A DNA stretch of 64,000 nt from Anaerococcus sp. Marseille-P3915 (GTDB taxonomy: Bacteria > Bacillota > Clostridia > Tissierellales > Peptoniphilaceae), in NCBI RefSeq assembly GCF_900258475.1, contig NZ_LT984887.1, forward strand, positions 62,001-126,000. The letters run 5' to 3'. Positions 1 to 7,689 of the stretch are shown in pieces; within the stretch, counting starts at the first letter, position 1; the number at the start of each line of letters is the position of its first letter. A program made the translations under genes and the position numbers. Under the pieces are notes generated by a model, which searched no databases, was not told the DNA's origin, and saw nothing but the letters and a program-made list of their open reading frames with translations.

Positions 1-792
1 AAAACAGCCAAACTCTACACAGATTTTTCCTTCATGACAAGTGATATGGTAATTGGCCAAGATTGCAAAGATCTTTTTGATAATATCCTAATAGGAAATC
101 TCGAAGGTACTTATAAAAAGCTCTTGGTTGCCCCAAAATCAATGCAAGTAGGACTATATGATCTAATAGATGATCAGATAGATAAGGCTCAAAGGGGAGA
201 AGAAGCCTATATAAGGTTAAAAATGAATTCCATTTCTGATAGGGTTTTAATTAATAGGCTGGCAAGGGCATCTCAAGCAGGCGTTAAAATAGAAATGATG
301 GTAAGGGGCATAACTTGCATCCTGCCAGGAATTGAAGGTAAAACTGACAATCTTGAAATTTACCAAGTAGTGGGAAGATTTCTAGAACATCATAGAATCT
401 ATCAATTTGGCAAGACTAATCCAAAAATTTATATATCATCAGCTGATTTTATGACAAGAAATATTAGAAATAGGATGGAAGTAGCTGTTCCAATAGAAGA
501 TTGTAGGATAAAGAAATATATATTAGACTTCACCAATCTAATGTTTTCTGATGATGTAAAGATGAGAAAAATGGATAGGTCAGGTTTTTATAAAAAGGTA
601 GACAATATTAAAAATATTAATGCTCAAGAAGTTCTTATGATAAAATCCATTGAAGCTTCTAAAAATGTAAAAAATAAAAATCAATCAGACAATAATATAA
701 ATATAAATAAAAAGATTGATAAAAAATTGCAAGAGAAAAATATGAAAAACAGAAGCTTTTTAAGCTATATCGTATCAATTTTTAAGAAATAG
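1..792 (+). CDS. ppk1: Polyphosphate kinase 1, C-terminal part (5' end outside window)
   Basis: The reading frame is open from base 1, so the start lies upstream; 263 residues are visible. PPK1 makes inorganic polyphosphate reversibly from ATP. The first residues (KTAKLYTDFSFMT) match the conserved stretch after the autophosphorylated histidine, which would be just outside the window. The C2 phospholipase-D-like domain follows: EAYIRLKMNSISDRVLI, ARASQAGVKIEMMVRGITC and SADFMTRNIRNRMEVAVPIED. The last 60 or so residues are lysine- and asparagine-rich and look like a lineage-specific tail. A terminator follows about 25 bp after the stop. The family call is firm; the catalytic N-terminal half cannot be judged. 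Confidence 0.93.
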   Translation, partial: KTAKLYTDFSFMTSDMVIGQDCKDLFDNILIGNLEGTYKKLLVAPKSMQVGLYDLIDDQIDKAQRGEEAYIRLKMNSISDRVLINRLARASQAGVKIEMMVRGITCILPGIEGKTDNLEIYQVVGRFLEHHRIYQFGKTNPKIYISSADFMTRNIRNRMEVAVPIEDCRIKKYILDFTNLMFSDDVKMRKMDRSGFYKKVDNIKNINAQEVLMIKSIEASKNVKNKNQSDNNININKKIDKKLQEKNMKNRSFLSYIVSIFKK

Positions 793-815
793 TCAAAATA
801 AAACTAAAAAATGTA

Positions 816-843
816 AAAATCCGACAAATAAGTCGGATTTTTC
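816..843 (+). terminator. Rho-independent terminator after ppk1
   Basis: The 8-bp stem AATCCGAC (818-825) / GTCGGATT (832-839) has a 6-nt loop and is followed by a T-rich run. Confidence 0.85.
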
Positions 844-895
844 TTATAAAACATCAAAAAATCCACATTTTGCCCTAGGTTTTTTTTCCAAAAGA

Positions 896-904
896 TGTTA
901 TAAT
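896..904 (+). promoter_or_regulatory. Possible extended -10 promoter for the VanY-type gene
   Basis: TGTTATAAT is an extended -10 match (TG-N-TATAAT). It lies about 120 bp before the next start codon, so a leader of roughly 110 nt is implied. No good -35 is seen. Confidence 0.45.
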
Positions 905-1022
905 GAATATAGCAAATGGTAAAACAGCGCTAAAGCTATGAATTGAAATATATTTATAATTATGCAAAATTTTACTTATCCAAAAGACTCACAAAAATAT
1001 TGAAATAAATAGAGGATTGAAA

Positions 1023-2021
1023 ATGTCAAACAAAGGAATAAGAGAGCTTAAGAGACGCAAAAGACGCGAAGCAAGAAAGAAAAGAAAAAGGGCGATTTTG
1101 CTTGGGGTAGGTGCACTACTTACAATCACCACCATCAAATTTGCCATACCTGAAAAAGATACCTACCAAATCAAAAGGCCAAGTGAATACAGAATGGCTT
1201 CAGGTGATCTTGTCAGAGAAACTAACGAAGATAAGAAAACGCAAGAACGTGATGTTCATGTAGCCACAGAGATTGGTTTTAAAGATACAGATATAGCAGA
1301 TGAGCTAAAAATAGAAGATAGCTCATACCAAGATCAATTAATTGAATATGTAAAATGCATGCAAACCCAATATGCCTACCAATTTCCTAATGATTATTCA
1401 AAAACAGATAAATTCATTAAGGAAGGCGCATATTTAGGTTTTTATGGCTGTGAAAATGGCTTTGCCAAGGTAAAGATAGATGACACCTATTATTATGTAA
1501 ATAAGTATGGACTTGCAAGGCTAGGTAAAAATGAACAGATAAAGGTTGTAAATGGCTTAGCTTATGTAAGTGAAGCCTACCCACTATCAGCTAATTTTGA
1601 TCCAGGGGTAGATAAGACAGCCAGACGTGCTTTTGAGACAATGCGTCAAGATATGGCAAGGGAAAACCTAGACCTAAGGATAGCATCTGATTATAGAGGC
1701 TATGATCTTGAGCAAAAGATGTTTGAAGCAGGTGAGGTAGATGCCTCAAAACCTGGAACAAGTGAGCACCAACTAGGTGTGGCCTTCGATTTTTTTACCG
1801 AAGGCAGCAAATATAACGATAAATTTGAAGCGACAGCTCAATACAAGTGGCTAGCAGAAAATGCCTATAAATACGGCTTTATCGAGAGATATCCAAAAGG
1901 CAAAGAAAACATAACCCACCACAAGGCCCAACCATGGCACTTTAGATTTGTGGGTGTTGAAAATGCCAAAGAGATCTATGATAACAAGCTAACCCTTGAA
2001 GAATTCTTAAAAATTAACTAG
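1023..2021 (+). CDS. Membrane-anchored D,D-carboxypeptidase, VanY/M15B family
   Basis: Likely trims the terminal D-Ala from peptidoglycan stem peptides at the cell surface. The protein (332 aa) starts with a very basic cytoplasmic stretch (KRRKRREARKKRKR) and one membrane segment (AILLGVGALLTITTIKFAI), then a charged linker. The M15B core is in the C-terminal third: SDYRGYDLE, the zinc-ligand motif SEHQLGVAFDF (H and D ligands), then the catalytic region ending in AQPWHFRFVG (H ligand). I chose the ATG at 1023 rather than an in-frame TTG at 1017, because AGAGGA (1011-1016) is correctly spaced only from the ATG. ridA follows after 8 bp, so the two may be cotranscribed. Confidence 0.88.
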   Translation: MSNKGIRELKRRKRREARKKRKRAILLGVGALLTITTIKFAIPEKDTYQIKRPSEYRMASGDLVRETNEDKKTQERDVHVATEIGFKDTDIADELKIEDSSYQDQLIEYVKCMQTQYAYQFPNDYSKTDKFIKEGAYLGFYGCENGFAKVKIDDTYYYVNKYGLARLGKNEQIKVVNGLAYVSEAYPLSANFDPGVDKTARRAFETMRQDMARENLDLRIASDYRGYDLEQKMFEAGEVDASKPGTSEHQLGVAFDFFTEGSKYNDKFEATAQYKWLAENAYKYGFIERYPKGKENITHHKAQPWHFRFVGVENAKEIYDNKLTLEEFLKIN

Positions 2022-2029
2022 GAGGAAAT

Positions 2030-2401
2030 ATGAAAGCAATCAATACAGAGAAAGCACCAGCAGCAGTAGGAGCATACGTACAAGCAATAGCAACAGATAA
2101 TTTAATATTCACATCAGGCCAACTCCCATTAGATCCAGCAACAGGAGAACTTGAAAGTGATATCAAAAAGGCTACAAAAAGAGCTCTAGAAAATATCAAA
2201 GCTATAGTAGAAGAAGCAGGTTCATCAGTTGATAAAATAATAAAATGCAATGTATTTTTAGATAAAATCGAAGACTTCGCAGCCTTTAATGAAGTATACG
2301 AAGAATTCTTCGGTGACCACAAACCAGCAAGAAGCGCCCTAGAAGTAGCAAACATACCAAAAGGAGCAGTAATAGAAATCGAAGCTATAGCATTGTCCTA
2401 A
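2030..2401 (+). CDS. ridA: RidA family enamine/imine deaminase
   Basis: RidA hydrolyses reactive 2-aminoacrylate-type enamines made by PLP enzymes. At 123 aa the protein has normal family length and all the expected blocks: APAAVGAYVQA, FTSGQLPLDPATGEL, a central helix, the conserved CNVFL segment, PARSALEVANIPKGAVIEIEAIA with the substrate-binding arginine, and the terminal glutamate strand. GGAGG sits 4-5 nt before the ATG. The last codons are also the first bases of a 110-bp tandem repeat that continues for 430 bp downstream, so a piece of this gene's 3' end has been copied into its own downstream region. Confidence 0.95.
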   Translation: MKAINTEKAPAAVGAYVQAIATDNLIFTSGQLPLDPATGELESDIKKATKRALENIKAIVEEAGSSVDKIIKCNVFLDKIEDFAAFNEVYEEFFGDHKPARSALEVANIPKGAVIEIEAIALS

Positions 2402-2830
2402 CGAGAACGAAGTTCGAGTTATGGAAATACTTATGCAGAGGTATGAACTTGTCCTCTTTTTCTGAAAGAAAATGAGCAGAAAGTTCCACCGATGCTATAG
2501 CCTTGTCCTAACGAGAACGAAGTTCGAGTTATGGAAATACTTATGTAGAGGTATGAACTTGTCCTCTTTTTCTGAAAGAAAATGAGCAGAAAGTTCCACC
2601 GATGCTATAGCCTTGTCCTAATTTGTCCTGAAGGAAAATTATGGAAAGACTTATGTAGAGGCATGAACTTATCTTTATTTTCTGAAATAAAATAATCAGA
2701 AAGTTCTGCCGATACTATAGCCTTGTCCTAGCGAGCACGAAGTGTGAGTTATGGAAAGACTTATGTGGAGGCATGAACTTGTCTTTATTTTCTGAAAGAA
2801 AATAAATAGAAAGTTCTGCCGACACTATAG
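2391..2830 (+). repeat. Four tandem 110-bp repeats beginning in the ridA tail
   Basis: The marker CTATAG recurs at exactly 110-bp spacing (boundaries about 2390, 2500, 2610, 2720 and 2830). Copies 1 and 2 are nearly identical; 3 and 4 are more alike to each other. Each unit starts with the last codons and stop of ridA, then holds two predicted hairpins. Hairpin one in copies 1 and 2 is GAAC-GAA-GTTC and in copy 4 is GCAC-GAA-GTGT. Hairpin two in copy 1 runs from GGTA at about 2441 through GAACTT (2445-2450) to AAGTTC (2481-2486), with an inner stem 2454-2463/2467-2476 closing a GAA loop. Paired bases change together between copies. There is no open frame of note. Confidence 0.92.
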
Positions 2831-3075
2831 CTTTAATTAAAAAAAGTTTTTGGCAAAAAGCAGTTGGTTGTGCCCAATTTTGAGCATATATTCTTAGAAT
2901 TTGCGGATACATTTCAATAATTTTGTCAAAGCAATTTGAGTTTAAAAATACTTATAAAACGAGATTTTTAGCTTTTTTGATAATAAAATCATTTTATGAT
3001 TTGTTTTATGATTCATTAAATAAATTGTTTAAAAATTCTCATTATATAAAAATCAAATCTAAGAAAAAACAAAGT
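2831..3075. other. AT-rich intergenic stretch without a gene
   Basis: About 245 bp between the repeat array and a terminator. Only short A/T runs and a weak TTGTTT...TATATA promoter-like pair (about 3025-3050) that could serve the Nudix gene are seen. The short minus-strand frame here is low-complexity and has no ribosome site. Confidence 0.5.
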
Positions 3076-3096
3076 TGACCCATCCGGGTCATTTTT
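3076..3096 (+). terminator. Rho-independent terminator closing the ridA/repeat transcript
   Basis: TGACCC (3076-3081) / GGGTCA (3086-3091) with a 4-nt loop, then TTTTTG. It is the first convincing terminator after ridA, so the tandem repeats probably lie in a long ridA 3' untranslated region. It stands only 40 bp before the Nudix start. Confidence 0.7.
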
Positions 3097-3136
3097 GTTT
3101 TTGTGGAAATTGAAAATAGAGTTAGGGGAGATAGAG

Positions 3137-3622
3137 ATGGATCAGGATTGTGGATTTAGAAAAGGTAATAAGCGGTTTAGGTATAGGGCGGCTGCCATTA
3201 TAGTTGAAGAAGATTGCCTTTTGTTTGCGGGAAATGAAGTAGAGGACTATTACTATTCCGTTGGTGGCGGAGTACATCTGGGGGAAAGTTCTGAAGAAGC
3301 TGTAAAAAGAGAAGTATTCGAAGAAACAGGAATTAATTATGAAGTGGATTATTTGGCTATAATCCATGAGAATTTCTTTGTAGGAAGTTCTAATTTAGAA
3401 GGCGTCGATTGCCATGAGATTTGCTTTTATTACATGATGAAGCCTAAGGGCAATAAGAATCTTAAGAGTAATAGCTACACCATGGAGGGGCTTAAAGAAT
3501 CTATGCACTGGATTCCAATTGATGAACTTGATAACTATAAAGCATATCCATCTTTTATTAAAGAATATCTTAAGTCAGATCATTGCGGCTTAGAACATAT
3601 AATTACAGATGAGAGATCCTAA
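3137..3622 (+). CDS. Nudix hydrolase
   Basis: Hydrolyses a nucleoside diphosphate linked to another moiety; the substrate cannot be read from sequence. The Nudix box is complete: GGVHLGESSEEAVKREVFEETGI, matching Gx5Ex7REUxEExGU with the metal-binding glutamates. The start chosen is the ATG at 3137, with AGGGGAG about 7 nt upstream; an in-frame TTG at 3095 would begin inside the terminator tail. The resulting 161-aa length is normal for a single-domain Nudix protein. No partner gene is adjacent. Confidence 0.85.
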   Translation: MDQDCGFRKGNKRFRYRAAAIIVEEDCLLFAGNEVEDYYYSVGGGVHLGESSEEAVKREVFEETGINYEVDYLAIIHENFFVGSSNLEGVDCHEICFYYMMKPKGNKNLKSNSYTMEGLKESMHWIPIDELDNYKAYPSFIKEYLKSDHCGLEHIITDERS

Positions 3623-3729
3623 GATTTTTTGCCAATTTCTTAAGATATCCTCTTTATTTAGAAAAACTTTTCATTAATAAAAAAATTGATAAACTAAAAA
3701 CTTATTTATAAGGAAAGTTTCGATTTTCA

Positions 3730-3758
3730 TTGACAAAAAAATCATTTTATACTAACAT
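3730..3758 (+). promoter_or_regulatory. Promoter of the thiW-thiM-thiE operon
   Basis: TTGACA (3730-3735), 17-bp spacer, TAACAT (3753-3758), placed just before the TPP riboswitch so that transcription would begin at its 5' end. Confidence 0.7.
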
Positions 3759-3764
3759 AGGTAT

Positions 3765-3853
3765 AGACAAGGGAGTTCTTTAAAGATCTGAGAGGAAGTT
3801 AATCTTCGACCTTAGCTGATTTGGATAATGCCAACGTAGCTAGTCGCAATCTT
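3765..3853 (+). promoter_or_regulatory. TPP riboswitch
   Basis: The two hallmark TPP aptamer segments are present in order: CTGAGA (about 3788) and CTGATTTGGATAATGCCAAC followed by GTAG (about 3817-3840). GAC near the 5' end pairs with GTC of TAGTCG at the 3' end as P1. The aptamer is followed by a terminator at 3887-3915 and then by thiamine salvage genes, so the usual logic (TPP bound, transcription stopped) fits. Confidence 0.93.
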
Positions 3854-3886
3854 TTTTATGAGTTGATTCTTATCATGAATTTTTTT

Positions 3887-3915
3887 GAAACAGTCTTTGT
3901 GCTGTTTCTTTTTTT
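3887..3915 (+). terminator. Expression-platform terminator of the TPP riboswitch
   Basis: GAAACAG (3887-3893) / CTGTTTC (3902-3908) with an 8-nt loop and a run of seven Ts. Confidence 0.85.
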
Positions 3916-3920
3916 ATTTC

Positions 3921-4244
3921 ACTTTTATCTTTGATTAAACTTTCTTGTGAAGATCGTTTAGCGGTAGATCGGGCAGACCACTTTCTATCGCTTAAGAAAA
4001 GATGCTTACAAAGAAAGGTTGTAATTTAAAAAGAGATGAGCATTTACCACTTTAAATAATGCAGTGGAGGCGCTGGAATCTAAGTTTGTAGTTGACTTAG
4101 GTTTTTATAGGCTAGGTGGAGGATATAATTGTAGCAAGAATTTATTGCTATTTTTAATACCTTGCACCAAATTTCAAAGATATAGGAGGAGAATTTGTCG
4201 AGTCTATAGAAAAAATTAGCCAATTTATAAAAATTAGACCCAAA
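3921..4244 (+). promoter_or_regulatory. Long structured leader between riboswitch terminator and thiW; no gene
   Basis: No convincing reading frame exists here, but several paired elements do. There is a 9-bp stem AGCGGTAGA (3960-3968) / TCTATCGCT (3984-3992) with one G-U pair. Two mutually exclusive helices follow, GCATT/AATGC (4040-4044/4058-4062) and CCACT/AGTGG (4047-4051/4063-4067). A terminator-like hairpin CTAAGT/ACTTAG plus GTTTTT lies at 4080-4106, and a second, TAGCAA/TTGCTA plus TTTTT, at 4132-4155. GCAAG (4134-4138) could instead pair with CTTGC (4161-4165). It resembles attenuator architecture; I do not recognise a known riboswitch class. Confidence 0.5.
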
Positions 4245-4258
4245 CTCCTCAAAAGGAG
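4245..4258 (+). promoter_or_regulatory. Hairpin covering the thiW ribosome-binding site
   Basis: CTCCT (4245-4249) pairs with the Shine-Dalgarno AGGAG (4254-4258), 6 nt before the thiW ATG. Translation could be limited by this small stem. Confidence 0.5.
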
Positions 4259-4264
4259 AGTAAA

Positions 4265-4810
4265 ATGAAAGAAAAAAACAAAACTTATATCATGATAACT
4301 TTATCCATGTTTGTAACAATTGGAGTAGTAATTTCACCCATCCTCAGATTTGAAGGCTTTGCGCCAACGGCTCACTTTGTAAATATAGTTTGTTCAGTCT
4401 TTATGGGACCTTGGTATAGCCTTGCAAATGCAATCCTCACTGCCTTTATCAGGATGACTTTTTTAAGTATTCCACCTCTTGCAGTGACTGGCCAAGTTTT
4501 TGGGGCGGTCCTTTCTGGAATTTTATATAGAAAGACTAAGGGTTCAATAATAGCAGCTGTAATAGGTGAGATTATAGGAACAGGAATAATCGGGGCAATA
4601 ATATCAGCACCTGTAATGACCCTATTTTTGGGAAATAAAAATATTGCCTTATTCTACTATATTCCAAGCTTTTTTATAGCAACTCTCTTAGGAGGCTCAG
4701 TAGCTTTTATCTTCTTAAAGACCCTCCAAGGATCAAATATGCTGATAAAGATACAAAATTCTTTAGGAATCCAAGCTTATGAAAAATCTAAAAGACCTAG
4801 TAAAAATTAG
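4265..4810 (+). CDS. thiW: ThiW, thiazole-specific ECF transporter S component
   Basis: A 181-aa integral membrane protein with about five hydrophobic segments, matching the ThiW family that binds the thiazole moiety of thiamine and works with a shared ECF energizing module (none is encoded here). The N-terminal run ISPILRFEGFAPTAHFVNIVCSVFMGPWYS is typical. Position next to thiM and thiE, downstream of a TPP riboswitch, confirms the role in thiazole uptake. The last 32 bp overlap the start of thiM, suggesting translational coupling. Confidence 0.9.
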   Translation: MKEKNKTYIMITLSMFVTIGVVISPILRFEGFAPTAHFVNIVCSVFMGPWYSLANAILTAFIRMTFLSIPPLAVTGQVFGAVLSGILYRKTKGSIIAAVIGEIIGTGIIGAIISAPVMTLFLGNKNIALFYYIPSFFIATLLGGSVAFIFLKTLQGSNMLIKIQNSLGIQAYEKSKRPSKN

Positions 4811-5594
4811 GGCAGAGATAAGAAAAAAAGAACCCCTAATCCATGCCATTACCAATCCCATAGCCATAAATATGGTTGCAAATTCAATCTTATTTGTGGG
4901 TGCTAAGCCAATTTGCGCTGAGCATCCACAAGAGATGGAAGATATAACCCCAAAGGCAGATGCCCTATCAATAAATCTGGGCAATATCAACCAGCAAAGA
5001 ATGGAAGCCATGGATAGGGCATCTTTTTTTGCAAGTAAGAAGGGTCTACCTATAGTAATAGACCTGGTAGGAATTGGGGCGAGCAAGTTAAGACTTAACT
5101 TTGCTAAAAATTTATTTGATAAATATAAATTTTCTTTACTCAAGGGTAATGCCTCAGAAATTATAGCCCTAGCTAAGGGAGCTTCTTCTGCCAAGGGAGT
5201 CGATGTTGGTAAAGATGATGAGGATAAGAGCCTAGAATATTTGATAAAAACTTGCCAAGCCTTAAGTAAGAAATACCAGGCGGCAGTTCTTCTTACTGGT
5301 AAGATTGATATTTTGGTAAAAGATAATAAGTATTACCTAATAGAAAATGGTTGTCCAGAACTATCTAATATAACTGCAACAGGCTGCATGCTTACAGGCT
5401 TAATTTCAGCCTTTATAGCGGTGACCGATGTCATAAATGCAAGCCTACTTGCCATGCTAATTATGGAAATCGGTGCAGAAATGTCGGATAAAGATAAGCC
5501 TTACAGCTTTTTTGTAGATCTTATGGATAAGATTGGGACAATAAGTGATGAAATTATAATTGATCATGCAAAAATCAAGGAGGGAGAAATTTGA
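4779..5594 (+). CDS. thiM: Hydroxyethylthiazole kinase
   Basis: Phosphorylates 4-methyl-5-(2-hydroxyethyl)thiazole for thiamine salvage. 271 aa, normal length, ribokinase-like fold. Visible signatures: HAITNPIAINMVANSILFVGAKPICAEHPQEMEDI, DLVGIGASKLR, LLKGNASEI, and the anion-hole/catalytic region NITATGCMLTGLISAF, where the cysteine of the family motif TGTGC is conserved. It begins inside the thiW coding end and its stop overlaps the thiE start. Confidence 0.95.
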   Translation: MKNLKDLVKIRAEIRKKEPLIHAITNPIAINMVANSILFVGAKPICAEHPQEMEDITPKADALSINLGNINQQRMEAMDRASFFASKKGLPIVIDLVGIGASKLRLNFAKNLFDKYKFSLLKGNASEIIALAKGASSAKGVDVGKDDEDKSLEYLIKTCQALSKKYQAAVLLTGKIDILVKDNKYYLIENGCPELSNITATGCMLTGLISAFIAVTDVINASLLAMLIMEIGAEMSDKDKPYSFFVDLMDKIGTISDEIIIDHAKIKEGEI

Positions 5595-6205
5595 AAAAAT
5601 TATATCTGGTGACAAATTCTGATAAATACACAGAAGAAGAATTTCTTAGAAGAATAGAGGAGGCACTTAGGGGAGGAGTGGATATCCTCCAACTTAGGGA
5701 AAAGGAAAAAACTGATGGGGAAATACTTGACCTTGGCAAAAAGGTCAAGGCCCTTTGTGATAAGTATAAGGTCCCTATGCTAATAGATGATAAGCCACAT
5801 TTAGCCTGGGCCCTGGCTTGTGGGGTCCATGTTGGAGAAGATGATATGCCAGTTGGCCTTTGCAGGAAGCTTTTAGGGCCTGATGCCCTAATAGGAGCAA
5901 CAGCCAAGTCGGTAGAAAAGGCCAAAGAGGCAGAGGAAGCTGGTGCTGATTATTTGGGAGTGGGGGCGATTTTTGAAACCAAAACCCATGTCAAAACCAG
6001 AAGGACCTCTGTAGAAACTCTAAAAGAAATCAAGGAAAAAGTAGCTATAGATGTCTATGCTATAGGCGGCCTTAATTTTGATAATGTAGATGTTTTAGAA
6101 GGATCTGCTATCGATGGGATTTGTGTTGTAAGGGCTATAATGGATGCAGAAAATGTTTATGAAGAGACAAAGAAATTAAAGGGAAAAATAGAAGAAATTT
6201 TATAA
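5591..6205 (+). CDS. thiE: Thiamine phosphate synthase
   Basis: Joins thiazole phosphate (from ThiM) with HMP diphosphate to give thiamine phosphate. 204 aa TIM barrel with DILQLREKEKTDGEIL, LIDDKPHLAWALACGVHVGEDDMP, IGATAKSVEKAKEAEEAGADYLGVGAIFETKTH and VYAIGGLNFDN. The start is TTG at 5591, overlapping the thiM stop as TTGA, with a strong AAGGAGG upstream. No thiD or thiC is in the operon, so HMP diphosphate must be made by a gene elsewhere or imported. Confidence 0.95.
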   Translation: MKKLYLVTNSDKYTEEEFLRRIEEALRGGVDILQLREKEKTDGEILDLGKKVKALCDKYKVPMLIDDKPHLAWALACGVHVGEDDMPVGLCRKLLGPDALIGATAKSVEKAKEAEEAGADYLGVGAIFETKTHVKTRRTSVETLKEIKEKVAIDVYAIGGLNFDNVDVLEGSAIDGICVVRAIMDAENVYEETKKLKGKIEEIL

Positions 6206-6209
6206 TAAG

Positions 6210-6251
6210 AACCCCAGGGCCAATCATTTTTAAGGATAGACCTGGGGTTTT
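6210..6251 (+). terminator. Terminator after thiE
   Basis: AACCCCAGG (6210-6218) pairs with CCTGGGGTT (6241-6249) followed by TT. It sits between convergent thiE and fprA and could serve both strands. Confidence 0.85.
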
Positions 6252-6268
6252 GTTAATAAGAAAATATA

Positions 6269-7486
6269 TTAGATTTCTGTATTTTTAATATCTTCAGCTA
6301 TAACCTTAGCAAGTTCTTTAAGTTCTGCTATTTGTGGTTCTTTTACTGCTGAATTTATTTTTACATCTTCGCCGATGTATTTACATTTAGCCGGTTCTAA
6401 GATTTCTTTTGAAATCTCAAGGGATTTTCCGCCCCATGACCAGTTGTTTAAGAAAGAAACTGTTCTATTTTTATATCCTGTACCTACAAGCTCTCTTAGG
6501 AAGGCATCCATTTTGTAATAAAGACCAGCATTGTAGTTGATTGGTGCAAATACTTGGTGGCTGAATCTATGGCAATCTGCTATTGGATATGATGGGTCCC
6601 AATCACTTACATCATATAAAACTATGTCTTCTACACCAAGCTTAGCTAGCTCTGCGGCAAGGATATCACTTGCTTGTTCTGTATCTCCATACATTGATGA
6701 GAATACTATAGCAACACCCTTATTTTCTGGAATAAATCCTGCCCAACGGCTGTATTTTTCAAGGATAAATTCGATTGATTCCTTATCCTTATAAACAGGT
6801 CCGTGTAGTGGAAGGATAGTGTTGATTGGAAGTCCTTCAACCTTTTTAAATAGGTTTTGAACCATCTTGCCTTGTTTACCAACTATATTTATATAGTAAC
6901 GTCTAGCTTGTTCTAGCCAGTCACCCTTGTGGATAACCTTGCTAGCTTCGATATTACCAGCTATAGCATTGAAAGCACCAAAGGCATCTGCTGAGAAGAA
7001 GAGTCCTTCGTTTGTTTCATAGGTCATAAATACTTCTGGCCAGTGAACCATTGGAGCAAAGACAAATTTAAGATTTCTCTTACCAATATTTAGCTCATCG
7101 CCATCTTTGATTTCATAATACCTATCTTTGAAATTATCATTATAGAATTGTTCGTATAATTTAAATGTTTTTGCATTACCAACAAATTTACAATTTGGGT
7201 ATTCCTTTAGGACAAAGTCTATGTTTCTGCAGTGATCAGGTTCCATGTGGCTTATAACTATATAATCAAGATCTTCACCATCAAGGGCTGCCTTGATATT
7301 TTCTAGATATTGTCTAGTAAAGGCTCCCTCAACAGAATCCATTAGAACATTCTTCTCATCCTTGATTACAAAAGAGTTATATGAAACTCCATTTGGAACT
7401 TCAAACATATTCTCAAATCTTGCAATTCTGCGGTCATTTACTCCGACCCAGAATATATTATCAAGTACCTCTATTATATTGTACAT
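6269..7486 (-). CDS. fprA: FprA-type A-flavoprotein (diiron/FMN O2 or NO reductase)
   Basis: Reduces O2 to water or NO to N2O, protecting anaerobic metabolism. 405 aa in two domains. The N-terminal metallo-beta-lactamase-like diiron domain has the ligands SHMEPDH, HW at MVHWPE, SADAFG and LPLHGPVYK; the C-terminal flavodoxin-like FMN domain begins VAIVFSSMYGDTEQA. Length is that of the plain FprA type without a rubredoxin tail. The ATG at 7486 is preferred over a GTG at 7492 because AGGAGT (7493-7498) is well spaced from it. It is divergent from the acyl-CoA dehydrogenase gene. Which gas is the main substrate cannot be read from the sequence. Confidence 0.92.
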   Translation of the reverse strand: MYNIIEVLDNIFWVGVNDRRIARFENMFEVPNGVSYNSFVIKDEKNVLMDSVEGAFTRQYLENIKAALDGEDLDYIVISHMEPDHCRNIDFVLKEYPNCKFVGNAKTFKLYEQFYNDNFKDRYYEIKDGDELNIGKRNLKFVFAPMVHWPEVFMTYETNEGLFFSADAFGAFNAIAGNIEASKVIHKGDWLEQARRYYINIVGKQGKMVQNLFKKVEGLPINTILPLHGPVYKDKESIEFILEKYSRWAGFIPENKGVAIVFSSMYGDTEQASDILAAELAKLGVEDIVLYDVSDWDPSYPIADCHRFSHQVFAPINYNAGLYYKMDAFLRELVGTGYKNRTVSFLNNWSWGGKSLEISKEILEPAKCKYIGEDVKINSAVKEPQIAELKELAKVIAEDIKNTEI

Positions 7487-7550
7487 ACGCACTCCTTTAT
7501 TATTATTTCAACTTAACTATACCTGTTTTTTGAGAAATAGAAACATTTTC

Positions 7551-7587
7551 TTGACAATAAATAAACAATTGCAAATAATTATCATTT
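7551..7587 (+). promoter_or_regulatory. Promoter with Fur-box-like AT-rich palindrome (acyl-CoA dehydrogenase gene)
   Basis: TTGACA (7551-7556), 17-bp spacer, AATAAT (7574-7579). The -10 overlaps AATAATTATCATTT, which resembles half of a Fur/PerR-type operator. The promoter is fairly clear; the metalloregulator site is only a resemblance. Confidence 0.45.
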
Positions 7588-7689
7588 TAATGTTTGGATT
7601 GATAAAATATGGGTATCATTTTATTAGGATATAAAAGTTATAATACTTTATACAATATAATTTATCTAATAAAAATAAAAGGAGATAAT

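Noticed and set aside
905-1010. Possible small riboswitch before the VanY-type gene (ATAGC...GCTAT with GCGCTAAAGC)
   Set aside because: It slightly recalls a c-di-GMP aptamer, but the tetraloop, receptor and second helix are missing.
2391-2830. Tandem repeats as a CRISPR array
   Set aside because: The whole 110-bp unit repeats with no unique spacers, and no cas genes are present.
2715-2912. Minus-strand 65-aa frame across the last repeat
   Set aside because: No ribosome site, low-complexity product, and the unit is explained by the tandem repeat.
4196-4210. TTG-started four-codon leader peptide after AGGAGG in the thiW leader
   Set aside because: Too short to judge; the ribosome-site-like bases may be chance.
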